A stretch of DNA of 64,000 bases from Marchantia polymorpha subsp. ruderalis (GCA_037833965.1 AP031353.1:3846501-3910500), one strand, 5' to 3'. Counted from the first letter of the stretch, positions 1 through 12,536 are shown. The notes: generated by a model not told the origin, from the sequence alone. Made by a program: numbers and translations.

Positions 1-354
1 TCAATAACATTCATTGGATAGATTAACAAAAGTTAATAAATATATGAGTAACCTTCTAACATATATGAGATATGACATGTGTGTGACCAAATGTTAGGAT
101 GTAATTGATTTATTGACATGATTACAATCCATACCACGTAATAGCCAAATTAACTTGCATGCTAATAATATTGAGACATCAACATTGCCCATTGATTATT
201 AACGCTGAAAAGAATGACATTTTCTAGCATAACATATATCATAACCCAAAAGAAGAAACAAAATTGTATATGTTAAATGCTCCACCAAACTATCCACAAA
301 ATCCATATCTCAATTATCTCTATGGAAATGCTCTCATGAATTTTATCTCACGAT
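1..354. other. AT-rich non-coding flank
   Basis: AT-rich sequence left of the decayed repeat copy. I see no ORF, RNA gene or repeat that I can support. Confidence 0.4.
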
Positions 355-1619
355 GTAACAAGGGATAAATACCAAAATGGAACATAATGGTAGAGATCTG
401 ATACCACGAGGACAGAAACAATACCAGAGATTCAAATACTGTCACGTTTAACATTCTATTGACGGATTTTACTTCTCAGGCACATGTTACTCCTAGAAGC
501 ATATAGAAATGTTGATCTGAAGGTGAACCAAATGCAGGGTGTAATCACATCCAAATCCTGAAATTCATCCAATAAACACCACAGATGTCACAAGCAAATC
601 TGCACTTGATATTCAAGGGGGAAACTTTTGAAGATTACACAATAAGCGGGCTGCACCGAGCAACCAATCTACAGGTTTGCTTAAGATCTGAGCTACACTA
701 TGCACCACTCAAAACACCCAAGTTGATATTCTACTTCACATGCGGTATCTGCGACAAACCAAAGCAATTCTTGCATTGTGACCAAACGCACAACTTACAA
801 ACATGCGGAGGAATGCAGACTTAAGATTGAAAACTGACTCATGCAAAAGTCCCCCGAAAGTAGAGCCTTGTGACTCTTTATTCACAACAAACACCAAGAG
901 TCATCACCCGTTAGCTGCAAGCCACCATCAAGTGCGACGTCCACAAATGCAGCAATTGCCACACAATTGCCACCCATAGAGTTCTTGTTTACTCCTATTC
1001 TATGAGGAATTGCTACAAGCTCTAACTCTTGATCTCCTTAGTCTCTTCCAAACCGGATATGAAAGAACTAACCATTTTACTTAACTGTCGATGTCCTACA
1101 ACTTTGTTGACTCCCAATCCTCTCAATCTACGCTCCTGCAAATCCAATTTCATCTACTTTGTGGTCTGGATTTTCCAATTCACATAACCGCGAAGACATC
1201 ATTCTACTTTAGCTAGCAAACCTACATCAGTTCGAGATGTCGGATAGTTGTCTCTATCTCCATCAACTCTCATGAGTCGCGATCAACTGCTCCTCAACTG
1301 CCGGCAGTTGAGATCACAATCTACTGCAATCTGCAGCCAACTCCCTTCCGCGCTCCATCTCCAAAGATCGGGCAACCTCGCAATCAACTAATCGATTCTT
1401 CCAGCGAGTCAATTCGGTAGCCATCAACCGCTCTCATGCCGCCAGATTCGCTGTGAGCTCCTATTGGCGCTGCAATTCCCTCTGAAATGCTGCTCGAAAC
1501 ACTTTCAATCTGTCTTGAAGTTCTACCGTCACCTTTTGCGCTGTGCAACCGTCAACCCAAAGGGCCTTGCACTCTAGTTCCTTCTACATACAAAGGCTTT
1601 GCTCGGCTGCTAACTCTAA

Positions 1620-1858
1620 TCAAAATTCTTCACACTCAAACTCCTTTGCCCGAAGTTGACCTTCCTGCTCTTGCAAGGTAACTGTCATGGTCGCACACTC
1701 ACAAGTCAAGCTTGCAACTCGTTCTATTATCTCACCATTTGCTGCCGCCTTTGCTTTTTTTTTTCTGCGCACTAACTCTACATAAGATCCCGCCGAAGTT
1801 GCTGGCACCGAGTACTTCACCATCTTCATATCTAAGTACTTCACTAACGGAACTATTT
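1620..1858 (-). pseudogene. Fragment of coiled-coil repeat-family protein
   Basis: The minus-strand frame reads VPLVKYLDMKMVKYSVP and then GSYVELVRRKK. This aligns with VPLLRYLDRKTAKYSSS and QSYVEIVKSRTR in the larger copy at 55.3-56.5 kb. A charged, heptad-like segment with repeated E, Q and R follows, as in the coiled-coil part of that protein. The frame is bounded by stops on both sides (TAA just upstream of IVPL, and a stop after about 75 codons), so this is a remnant and not a working gene. Its function is unknown. I believe this is a lineage-specific, high-copy family (inference). Confidence 0.5.
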
Positions 1859-2351
1859 ATTCACTCAAAAGATTAGACAAACTAAAGTCTGTCAACTTCA
1901 GTTTGCTGGCCGAAGGTACTTCTCCACGGTCAAATTCAATTGTATCCGAATACGCCTGACACAAAGGCATCGTCAGTTGCTCCGCGACAGTCTTCTAACT
2001 TTTGTCACAACCCGCTCCGGAGGTACTTCGCCCGAAGGAGGAACCTCCGCCAACTTCCCAAACTCTACACGCACGTCCGAGATATTTTGCCCGAAGGCCA
2101 AAGATCTTCAGCCGAAGTCGTTGCTGGTTGATCCGAAGGCTTTGATCCTAATCTTCGTCTCGGTCTTATCTTCTCCTTCTTCGCCTTCCGCCAACGGTCC
2201 AACCATAGGCACATTCGAAGGTCGCCACTCCGAAGGATGAAGATATTTTGTCAAAGGTCATTCGTCTTCCGTCTCTGCTTGCTACACTCCCACTGCAATC
2301 TAATCTTCCAAAGACAGCTGAGGTTGCAATGTTGTATCACTGCACTCCAGC

Positions 2352-3008
2352 CTATCCACTTCTTCCTTTCCGTTTGAGTCGTGCCTTCACCTTACTGCGA
2401 GCATGTGATCTCGTCATCATCATGTGCACAGGTGCTGATATTATGGTTTGCAATCCGCTACGTTGACCAACAACTTCTGAAGCTGAAGTCGTTTGCAATT
2501 TTCTTCGCCTCTTTGCACGTAATTTCTTAACGTTATTGTCGGAAATGTCAACTTTGACCGAAGTTCGCGCAGGTTCAACATCATCATGATCATTGAGAAC
2601 TTGTTTCCTTCCAGAGCTCATTCGTACTCTGATCCAACAATCTCTCTCTCAAGCAAGAATTTCCGATTCTCTTTCTCTGTCAACAATCTCATACCTCGGT
2701 AGAAATTGATGAAGAACGGAGATAGATAAATCATAGATTTCCCAAACCTGTCCTTTACATTTCTGATGTTGACACTCCACAAGATTCAAGCCCAGTGAAT
2801 TGGCTTCCCCGCCACCGCGCGTTCCACAGATCCCACTTGCCAAGTCGCCATATACGTCGTTTGCAAAGGCCTCAAAATCTGCATCAGTGCCACCGTCACA
2901 TTGAGTCTCAGCAAGTCGTTGTAATCTGTCGTCCGCCACATACTCTTGGTCGATCAAGGTGACTTGAACAACTTGGAAAACGTCTTTTCTTCTGGTTGTC
3001 ACCTTCAC
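2352..3008 (-). pseudogene. Possible N-terminal remnants of the same repeat family
   Basis: Two minus-strand frames, 2,649-3,008 and 2,352-2,621, lie upstream of the YLD-motif fragment. The first encodes an acidic, soluble-looking stretch (a segment reads DADFEAFANDVYGD). The second encodes a lysine/arginine-rich stretch (KKLRAKRRRKLQ), which could be a nuclear-localisation type sequence. They are separated by stops and I recognise no domain. Position and orientation suggest they belong to the decayed unit, but I have no second copy in the window to confirm it. Confidence 0.3.
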
Positions 3009-5193
3009 ATTGTAGTTGTCATAGAGCTAATGGTCTGTCTGACTTGCACACGGCCCCAAGATTTGAACCCATTGCTCAATCGTCCAACTCTCAGGGTTGC
3101 CAAGAATCTCATTGCTCTCTGGCGTGCAAATCTCATCCCACTCCTGGGAAAATCCAATTCCAACCCCACAGCAAGAAATCGAGCTTAACAGCTATCAACT
3201 CATTGCGAAATGCTCTCAATTCAGACTCTAAAACTCTCAATGGCTTCAATCGGAGTCCCTCACATCATTGTTGCGCTCTCACTTGCTCACTCGCGATCAT
3301 CACTGAGCTCTCAATTCAAAAATGATTTTTTCCGAAATGTCTACGCGGAACTCCCGTTTCTGCTATTGTCTCTCAACCTTCTAACCACATCGTGAACTTG
3401 TGGAAATTTGTGGTACGAAGGCCAAAGTTTTCATCTTGTTGGCGCCGCCTTTTAGTAAGCGGAAGGCACTTCTGCTATAAAGCGGAAGTCCAAAGACACT
3501 TCTTCACCTTCTTCTTCTTTCCATGATGACTGCTTATCTATTTTAGAAGTTCTTTGGCTCGTTAGAACAAGTATGTTGAGCTAAATCTATCAAGATTCTT
3601 CTTAAATCAAGTCACCGATAATTGACAAAGTTATGAAGTATTTACCCTAGGAGATCATAACCCATTTAATTTTATTTTATTGACTGCAAGTAAAAACACT
3701 AACTCCAGCAGGGGTATCTAACATGAATTCTAACTATTCCTAACCTGTCCTCTACTACAAAATACTTTATTTAATCTACTTCTAAATATTATTATCTTAA
3801 AAGTGTAAAATCTTATTCCTCTGCTCCTCAAACTTCATGCTTTCAAAATAAAATAAAATAAATAATGTTACCACAAACGATATAGACTTTGATGATCTTG
3901 AAGTAAATGCTTTTTATGATGTGAATATTACATGCCAAACAATCATTATGACAACTATCTGTTTACATGCAAACAATGAGAATCTTCTAGATATTTTAGC
4001 TTCATTAGTCTGTATTTGATAATATACAAGGGATCATTTCACATGTTTATCACAATTGATTCAAGTTTGTGTTGTAGATTTTCAACATGAAGTAGTAAAA
4101 TACTTGCTATATGCACATAACATCATTCTCTTCCTTATGAGTATTGGGCTTATATGTTGATTTGACAATATGAAATGGCCAAAGTATGTTATATGCTTTC
4201 TAGAATGACTACTTCATGTAGCAGCCAAGCCTCTCAAACATGCTAAAAATATTGAAAAGTGAATTTTTATTCCAAGAAAAAATATTGTTAATTGACATTC
4301 AAGGATGAATTTGTTGGTTTATGTTTATGCTTTTAAAGCTTGAAATTTGCATTCCAAAGAGTTCTAACTGGATCAATGTGAAGTACACCAAAATCTATTA
4401 TATATCTATTACTTGACACAATTACATCACAAATTGATTTTTTTTTTCCCTTCATTGATGTCAAAGGAGATTTTTTCCATTACAAGCTGGAATACATACA
4501 AGAAGTTTAAAAATTCTCACTAATGTAGCAAATTTCTTTCCAGCTTCTGAACTAATACTGCAGTAACTTCACAAGTATGTAGTCTTAATCTAGGCTGATC
4601 CAATAGAATACATAGCAATGTCTTCAAGCTCTGTTGTATCCTGAGTAAATTTCGCATGTCAAAAGAAGATGATTTCTCTTAATATATAATGATATCTATT
4701 TTATCTACCACCTTTTCTTCTCGATGCCTCTATTGAACCTTTGGATGTGATGGGATTTCAATGGCGATTTTACCTTGTAAGCAATCTAATTTGCAACAGT
4801 CAATTATCATTTGTGATTTCCTTAAAGTGATCAGGTATCGCTATCCGTCATTTCTGACTCACAATCTTGTTTCTACATTAAACCCAGTTAGCATAGTTTT
4901 TCTACATCGACTTCGTCCCATTGTGACTTTGATTATGAAATTGCTGAGGAATTTCTCCACAATGTCTAAATCTATTTCCTTTATTGTTCAAATCTCTCAG
5001 TAGGTTGTCTTGGTCTCCCACTTTAATATCTCCGGATGCCCTTCTTATCCAGTCAACTCTTCAATTGTCAGTTCTTCCTCCCCAAGAAGCACAATTCATC
5101 ACAATGATTAAATAATTGTGATATCCGGGTGATGGTGAAAAACGTAATCATGTGATACAACAACCATATCACAAATAATATAAAATATAAATC

Positions 5194-5289
5194 TTCAGTT
5201 CTTAAAATCTTCATGACTATATCATAAAGATTACACAAGATAAACATTCAGTTCTTAAAAAGCTTCATGACTATATCATAAAGATTATA
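5194..5289. repeat. Imperfect tandem duplication, about 42 bp x 2
   Basis: The sequence starting TTCAGTTCTTAAAA and ending in CATAAAGATTA occurs at 5,194-5,234 and again at 5,247-5,289, separated by 12 bp. The second copy has a 2-nt insertion (AAAAAG for AAAA). Confidence 0.85.
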
Positions 5290-5649
5290 TTACAGTGAAG
5301 CCAATGATTCCACTGTCAACTTCAAACACGAAGTTTGCTGTCCACTCTAGTGATAATCTCAAAGTCTCTACTTCAGAATATATCAGAGGTGCTAATCGCA
5401 CTATCGACTCCTCCAGTCGCGGACCCACTTAACTCGGGTTGAAACGCATGCTTCCCACCATAGCAACTGACTTCGAGAGAGTCGCTCATGAGCTCAGAGT
5501 GGCATAACCCATGAAGAGGATCAGACCCCAGTTCTGGAACCTTTCTCCCAAGACGGACTTTGGATCCGATCCGGTGATTATGTCTGATTTCTGCTAATGA
5601 TTGACATGTCCCAGTCTTTGACCGTACACAACAGATTCAATAGTACTCC

Positions 5650-6060
5650 AGAAGATGCTGACTTTGCATTCACAGATTAATGGACTCCGGGAGGATGAAG
5701 CCCCTGCAGATTGACTCGGTCAATCACTTCCTTTACTGCCACTTATCTCCATGCTAGCAGGGCTACGATACCAGGACAGGAGGCCATGATAACGTGGACA
5801 TTGACTGCTCTTGGGCCAATGGCACTTGGATTGCCAGTGAATTTCTCTTGTATGGAGAGAGGTGTGATTTATTCGAGCAAGTCCTGTACCTCCGGGTGTC
5901 CTGAGCTAGGAACAATCACGGTCAACCTCTGCTGTTGTTTTCCACACCACTTGTCCAGCATTCAATCTGTAGGCGAATGGAGCCATCAAGATTTCCCGCT
6001 ACTGTGATGATGAATGCATGTGGCGAGTTAGATTGGGCACAAAAAGTGCGAATACGATGA
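5650..6060 (+). pseudogene. Coding-like stretch broken by stops
   Basis: One + frame reads coherently across this stretch apart from in-frame stops. It contains GYDTRTGGHDNVDIDCSWAN, then, after a TGA, a further open part ending in NACGELDWAQKVRIR and TGA. A TAG also interrupts it just before QGYDT. The amino-acid composition looks more protein-like than most of the surrounding DNA, but I recognise no family. It may be a decayed gene or chance. Confidence 0.2.
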
Positions 6061-7873
6061 ACGTGCACCTGACAGACAAGAATACACTCAACATGCTTTT
6101 GTTACTATCAGACCAGGTTCTTTCTCTGAAACAATTTATATTCAATCACGGCTCGGTTAAGGTACAAGCTGAAGCCTTAACACAAGTGGCAATTGCTGAA
6201 ATTTCCGATATTCCAACTCTCGCCACTCAATTCATGTCATGCAATAGATGCGAAGTTTAAGATGGATATGCTCTCTCTTCAGTTCATTGCTCTGTAGTCT
6301 CAACTTGGCCATGTAATCATGACCTGGACGCACGTGTAATCCTGCTCCAGTTACAAGGAATCGGTGACTGAGCATTGTGCCCGGCGAACTTGAGGAGAGC
6401 CTCGTTGATGCCTCAAGCGAACAGTGGGAGATTGCAAGAAAACAAGGAAGGTTTGGATCTGAGACTGGTCTTGGTGCCTTTTGGCACGTTCCACTCTTCC
6501 TCGTGTGGCGACGCCTGAAAGATACTCATCACAGAACTTATTGTTGCAAACTGCACTCTGAGGGTATCAGGAAGATTTTTCTCGTGCGCGATTGATCTTT
6601 AGTTTCAGTGAGGGGTACACATGGTGCCCCTAAAGCCTCTTGCTGTTAGAAGAAGGGTGTTGACGAATAGCCAACGCGTGCAAGAGACTCAGATTTCCAC
6701 TCTGGTTGTAATAACCACATTAGCTGTTAGGTACTATGCAAATTTAGAAGAACACTCCAATGTCCGAGCTGAAACAACGCTGTCATACATCCTGGAGCTC
6801 GGGCCATGTATATAGAGGAAGAACGCCCCAGCCACCACACGTTCTAGGATTCATTCTGAGCCAACATGTATCGGTGGACTGTAAAGCTTGAAAGGAATGT
6901 TAGGCAGGACAAGACAAAAGGAGGTCAAATTACTTTGTTCCATTGTTGGCAACAAGTGTATTTTTTTGGGGTCAGCTTGAATTTCACGACCTCGAATTTA
7001 GACCGTATTCATCTTGACTTCTGTCGTTTGTTCTTTTCAGTTCTGATGGAGCCTTTGAGATGTTTCAGAAGGAAGGCCTGGAACTCAAGATGCTGCATTC
7101 TACACAATCGAGTGGCTTTGTTAGCCGTCTTTTTTAAACATCGGCAGCCAGTCTGTTGGAAACGAGGGCCGAAGTGTACTATACTAATTTTGGATGACTT
7201 CGGGTGCCGACTATATTTACTTCTTAGGACATAATTCCTTAAGGCTATAGTGCCTGCCAGACTGAAATGTAGATACACTCGAATCACTGACATCTCTGTC
7301 AACACAGATTTCACTGCTTTTGACTTCGTTTTGTACACATTGTCAAGTCCAATCGACATTGTTGGCTGCCTACCTCGTTTTCAACAGAATGTCGACTATT
7401 GCATGGAGCAATAGAGCACATTGATGCCTTGCTACATAGACCCTGACCCCACTCGAGGCTGCTGTTTGTCTGCCTCGTGGCGTCTGGGACTCAAACCATC
7501 ACAGGGTGTGTCATCAGACACTGCTTTAGAAGCTCTCTTCTGGCCCACCACTAGTGTCCAGCCTCATCTAATCCCATCCTATATACGTACTGTGGCCGGT
7601 TGCATGGAGCAGCGCCTTCTGCTGCCACTATTTCCATCTCCCCTTTAATACAAGTAAAGGAATGGGAAGTACCCTGTTACTCCAGCTTACGCAATGTCTT
7701 GAACACCAATCACAACTGGCAGCACGACATTTTTCTGAGATGGAGCTCATTTCGTTGCCATACTAAGGCATGCTCCGAGAATTCTGCCTAATACACAACA
7801 TTCAGCCTCGTCGCTTTGTTTACTTTTATATTTCGTTCACTGTACTGCTCCATTGGTATTGTCCTTGTCGAGG

Positions 7874-7904
7874 TCGGTTCACTCTGCAACACAGAGTGAA
7901 CCGA
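7874..7904. repeat. Perfect 13-bp stem hairpin
   Basis: TCGGTTCACTCTG (7,874-7,886) is followed by the 5-nt loop CAACA and the exact reverse complement CAGAGTGAACCGA (7,892-7,904). No gene is adjacent. The role is unknown. Confidence 0.85.
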
Positions 7905-9445
7905 GTGGTCTTTTACAGTGGTCTTTTATGCTTGCTAGTCTTGATTCTTTCAGCAACAAGCTTGTAAGCCTCTAGGGAAGAAAAGAATGCGAAATAAAAT
8001 ATAAGAAAAGAAAAGAAACGGAAAGCTTTTGAACAGATGTTGGAACTCGGAGCAGCTGTTGCTTTTGTGTTACATTGTCGACTTTTGCAGGAAGCGACTA
8101 TGGTTCTAACCGCTCTGCTCTGAACAATATGGCCATACGTGGACTTCTCTTAAATGCAGAATGTAGTGGGGTCCACCCACCCACTGTTGTGCACGGTCCC
8201 AGGTGCTGTACACATAGATCGTCTGATTTTTAGACACCACATGTGTAGCTCAGAGTATGAGTTCCTATGAGGGTAGCGACATCCTGCAGGGATATCTATA
8301 TTTGATTTGAGAATTGAATCAGAACTCAGTGCTTGCAAGTCTTGAGTGAACTTTCTAACACTGCTCAAGTCCGTTTTGAATTCACCCTGATTCTAATATG
8401 CAATTTGTGCTATCGATACCAGAGGCTAAATAGTACCTCTGCACTGTCCTCTGTTCCAATTTTCATATAAATCACGTGCACGAAACGAATCTGCTCTCTC
8501 AAACCTAATCTACTCCTTTCGTACTAAGGCCAGATTGTGAATTGCTTCACTTTTCAACGACAGCTAATTGAAAAGTTGCAGTCTTTTAAGTCGAGCAGAT
8601 CAGAAGGCTCCCATCATGATGAACAGAGGGACCGGCCTATCGATATTATCATTACATCCCTGGAACTTGCAAGATTCAGATTTACCAGTAACCCGAAGTG
8701 ATCCTCTCGTTCAGTCGTGCTCTTTCTCCCATGGCTCATGAAACAGCTAGTCCACTCGAGTAAATTATCTGAACTGACAGTTATGGGCACAAAAGGGCAC
8801 TTGGATCATGTATACTGTGGATAGAGAGCCTCTTATATAATATTTTCTGGTGCTGAGCTAGCGGTTGAACTCCTAGACCGGATGTTTGGGCACGAGAAAG
8901 CGAATGTGTTACGTAGTACCTGACACATTCTCTATAGAAATGGACCGAGGACGTAGGTTGCAGTGCACTCGAATCGATGTCTACGGTGCAGGAAGCAATC
9001 AACCCGAAATAGTAACGCTTCTAGGATGAAGAAGATCAGGCTAATTGGACCAGGCGTAGGCTTCAACGAGGTTTGCTCGATGTAGTTTGTGCGACCTTGT
9101 GATCTCCGACTGCAGAGAAAACCCGGACTCCATTGGTTGAGATGTTGCTTGGATTATTCCCCTTTTGCGTCCCCAGTCTTCTCTTGGAGTAAAAGGGAGT
9201 TACCCGTGATCACATTCACCCATTGTGCAGTTTTACCTTCAATAAATTCTTTCATTGGATTTTGCAACAGTTCCTTCTGTTGGGGAGAAGAAATTAAAGC
9301 TCTGAAACGGTTCAGCATCAAGCCTTTCTAATCTCTTAATCCACCAATCGAGGTCATCACTAATGAAGTATTTAAAGCGATCTTGGCATCCGATTTCAGA
9401 CATCTCGATGCGCGTGGTACTGTCAGAGTTTCATAAACATCAGTC

Positions 9446-9478
9446 CATACAGAGAAATTCGTTTAATTTCTCTGTATG
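9446..9478. repeat. Perfect 14-bp stem hairpin 3' of the GT34 gene
   Basis: CATACAGAGAAATT (9,446-9,459), the 5-nt loop CGTTT, then the exact reverse complement AATTTCTCTGTATG (9,465-9,478). It lies about 305 nt downstream of the GT34 stop codon on the minus strand, so it may be part of that transcript's 3' UTR (inference). Confidence 0.85.
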
Positions 9479-9782
9479 AGAATTGAAAACAGAAAATTGA
9501 GAGACTCGAATGATATAGTGTACAATGGTGCTCTACAACCAAAGCGGTGTAGAGGATACTATATACAACAATGGCTGTGGCAAAGTTGGCAGGTGCTACT
9601 TGCACCTTCTCTGGATCTCTTCTGCATCCCCGCTTGGGAAAGCTTACTCAATCGCTAACCTCACGAGGTAATAACATATGTGTGTGCCGGGTCCATATAA
9701 ATCCATCCTCAATCAGAGGAACATAGAAGATGGAAGGACGAGTTATTGCTACCTACGAGAGGAACAGCACGGGCATGTCTTT

Positions 9783-11884
9783 TCATAACCCGTAAGATTC
9801 TGACGCAGTGACCCACGTATTTTGACTCACAGAATCCAGCGGTTGATCGGTGTCTTCTCTTATTCTCTTCAAATGCACCGATTCCAGACTCTCATGCTGG
9901 AACCCAAGCATCTGCACGACTTGATTGTCTGCAAAGTTGAACGCTCTCTCCATCTGCTTCACACACGCGTCTGCAGAGTAATTCGGATTGTGCACTCCAC
10001 TGCAGGGCTGACATCCGGTGAAATGTGTGGTGAATGGCCACCGATTGTCTCCCAGTCCCGGATGGTGCTTGGTCATGTACTCCTCGTAATGCTCCACAAT
10101 GTCGGCCCAGTAGCCACTCAGCCAGTAATCCCATTCCAATTTCACCTTCGGCCGCAGCTCCTCCTTGCTCACGATCAGATATGCCAGAGCAGATTGATCA
10201 TCGGCTGGCATTTCTGGCCTCTTGGTCAAGTATGATGTCAACATTTTTCCAGCTTCGACTCTCACCGTTCCTTCAGGACCCATGGGAGCCCACATGTCCA
10301 AGAGGTCCAGAGTCCACTGACAGTTTCTGATGAAGAACACTCCGTTGTTGATGGCCACCCAGCTCTTCTCGGTGTAAATGCCCTCGTCGTAGCCCCACAT
10401 GACGAGATTGTAATCCACGTATTTCTCCATGGGAATCTCGAACAGCATGTCCGTGAACATGGCGTCTGCGTCCATCCAGAAGAACCATTCTACCTCAGGA
10501 TGCGTCAACATCAGCTTCCGGAGAATTGGAAGCTTGGCCCAGTAGGAAGACATCTCCTTATCCAGATGTGCGATGTTGTAGAAGATCTCGATGTTATGCT
10601 GTCGGCAGTAGTCGATTTTGTTCTTGATGGACTTGAGGTAGTAATGGTCCCCGACAGGATTTGCACAAGGCCATGGAGAGGAACCTGTGACGAGAAGCAT
10701 GCGCGGCTTGCCGACTTTATTAAGTCTCATCTCGGGGTGCTTCATCAGCCATTTTTCTCTCTGCTCGTCCCAATTGCTCACCTTTGGGCCCAAGCTTTTG
10801 AGTTCTTTCCCTGGAGGCATCCATGGCATGTACAGCTCCTCCAGATCTGATTTGCTGCTGGACTCGAGCTTTCTTTGCTGAGTGCTGTCGGATTTAGCAT
10901 TCTGCTCCACTCTCTCCGTCTTCGAGCTGGCGTTCTCCTTGACTTCCTCCTTAGGCACCTCCCTTGCAGCCTCCTTCACTTCCTTGGCCTTCTCGTCGAT
11001 CTTCTTCTCCTCCTCGACCTCATCCTTCTCGACGATCGTCTCAGTGACACCGTTCGCCTTCAGGATCTTCTTGACGAGAATATCTTCTTCTGCTGCTGTC
11101 AGGGTCTTCGCAATCTGGGGCTTGGGTTTCTTCTTTTCGCTCTTTTTGAGAGGATGGTCTAGTTCATCAGCATCTTCGTCATCCACCAGGTCCTTGGTGT
11201 TGATCTGCAAGCCGTGCAATTTCAGTAGTAAGTCAACCCGTCTGAATTCAGGTAGGTCTGATTTCAGAAATGCTGGCATCCAACTGGTAAGATTGCAACT
11301 CCATTGTAAACGATAGAAAAAGGCAGGAATTTTCAAGTCGCACTTCACTAGAACATGAGATTCCAGATGACACCGAAGTTGGTGGAATGCAGCAGCTGCT
11401 GCATACGTAGCAGTAGATTATAACAGAAAGGAAAAGAAATTTGTACTTTTCCGATGGTTCGAGACTGGTAATCAACGAGCTTGGAGAGTGCAGAACTGGA
11501 TGTTATCTAATGTTATTAGCTGCTCAATTGAATGGGGATGGAAGATGGTTGAAACACATTCCTCCAACTGAAAGGTGATTCTCATCCACGAAAATGACAA
11601 GAGCAAACCGAGGCTACCTTCACATTGTTGCGCCTTGGCGCGTTGAAAGACACGAGGGAGTGTGAGCCGGCGTCGATTTCAGGCGTGAGACTGACCGACC
11701 ATCCGAAGCTGCCAGCACCGATGGTGTTCCTCAGAAGAATAATGGAGGCGAATCCACAGAGAAGGATAATTTGCATGCTGCTGAGAGTTCTGGGAAGTCG
11801 TCGGACGCCGCTCCTGAGGACATTCGCCTTGGAGTGCCATGGAAGCACGAATTCCCTCTTCCAGAAACTGACGGTTTCCTTCAT
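9783..11884 (-). CDS. GT34 family glycosyltransferase (xyloglucan xylosyltransferase-like), two exons
   Basis: A type II Golgi membrane enzyme. GT34 members transfer xylose from UDP-xylose to the glucan backbone of xyloglucan, or galactose to mannan. The main exon (11,204-9,783) carries the catalytic domain (about residues 225-545) with the DxD metal/nucleotide-sugar motif in FFWMDADAMF (D334, D336), and the family blocks LLVTGSSPWPC, GDHYYLKSIKNKIDYC, WAINNGVFFIRNCQW-like and FTTHFTGCQPC. The N-terminus is a separate exon, 11,884-11,618: 89 residues with a membrane anchor at about 38-52 followed by the plant GT34 signature RNTIGAGSFG. The 413-bp intron starts GTAGCC after AAG and ends TTGCAG before ATC, in phase 0. 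The resulting protein is 562 aa, about 100 longer than typical plant XXTs, owing to a Lys/Glu-rich stem (about 90-210). An ATG-initiated reading from 11,348 would be a false start. Donor versus acceptor substrate cannot be told from sequence. Confidence 0.9.
11205..11617 (-). other. Intron of the GT34 gene
   Basis: GT (11,617-11,616) to AG (11,206-11,205). It joins the anchor exon to the stem/catalytic exon in phase 0. Reading through the intron instead gives stops in the anchor frame, and an unrelated peptide in the catalytic frame, so splicing is needed. Confidence 0.75.
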
Positions 11885-12502
11885 TTTGTTTCTATCTGGA
11901 TAATGTACTGAATGAAAAATGGATGCTCTTCCCTCAGGCCCACCTTCAGAACTGGCTGGATGTGATTTAGAGCTTACACTCCATCACTGGGCTCTCTGTT
12001 GGAATACCAACAGATCATCGTTAAGGATCGATCGGTTTACATCTACCCCTCCCTTGAATCTTCCTCTGCAAGCTCCAATCGCTTCATATATCATCTCTGC
12101 GCAGCTCAGGAGGAGCACTCGAAGAAGGCGGAGAGAGGATGCCAGTGCACTACAGAACATGCGCAGCGCACCATTGTGGGTCGTTGTCAACGAAGGGGCC
12201 ACCAACGCCCTGAAATGGAGACACGTACTCGACAACCTTTTTTCCCCACTTTGCCAGAAGTCCAAGCTTCTCTCGAAAAACTTTAAGTTTTTTTTATGGG
12301 ATCCACTAAATCCTCAAGAGCTACACTCCCACTCATTAAAAAATCCCAGACTCTTGATCACAAACTTACATGTCAAACCTCTCTCAGATGCAAAGGCTCG
12401 GAGTGCTCGTACTCTTACTTCTAAGTCACCGTTAGGTAATTATTCGAGTGTTTGACGAATTCAATGATCGGCAGTAGGATTCGATGATAGTCAGTTATCA
12501 AC

Positions 12503-12536
12503 TCCCTCCCTCCCTCACTCGCTCCCTCCCTCGAGC
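12503..12536. repeat. CT-rich simple tract (GA on the minus strand)
   Basis: Repeated CTCCCTCC/CACTCGCTCC units. They sit about 620 bp upstream of the GT34 start codon, where the sense (minus) strand is GA-rich. Such tracts occur in plant promoters, but no function is shown here. Confidence 0.6.

Larger units (their letters stand above)
355..3010 (-). repeat. Decayed copy of the coiled-coil repeat-gene family
   Basis: This stretch is a diverged paralogue of the sequence at 54.35-57.17 kb, in the same (-) orientation. Two anchors show it. First, about 390-500 resembles 54,385-54,480, including the shared string GTCACGTTTAAC (441 and 54,423) followed by a similar CTCCCAGAA/CTCCTAGAA stretch. 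Second, the conserved coding motif around 1,790-1,860 matches the other copy (next entry). The spacing between anchors is about 1.4 kb here and 1.7 kb in the other copy. Short minus-strand ORFs at 2,352-2,621 and 2,649-3,008 have a basic, charged make-up and may be N-terminal or leader parts of the same unit, but they are broken by stops. I see no LTRs or inverted repeats at its edges. Confidence 0.5.
3011..9445. other. Intergenic DNA, mostly unremarkable
   Basis: A 6.4-kb stretch with no gene I can support. 3.6-5.3 kb is AT-rich with many stops. It holds a short duplication (5,194-5,289), a coding-like but stop-broken stretch (about 5,650-6,060) and a perfect hairpin (7,874-7,904), all listed separately. 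The other ORFs up to 122 codons have no recognisable domain and look like chance. Confidence 0.5.

Noticed and set aside
11248..11475. Minus-strand frame lying in the GT34 intron
   Set aside because: Within the inferred intron and out of frame with both exons.
11919..12455. 178-codon + strand frame upstream of the first GT34 gene
   Set aside because: Low-complexity Ser/Arg/Leu make-up, no domain, no homologue recognised; probably chance in the 5' region of the opposite-strand gene.
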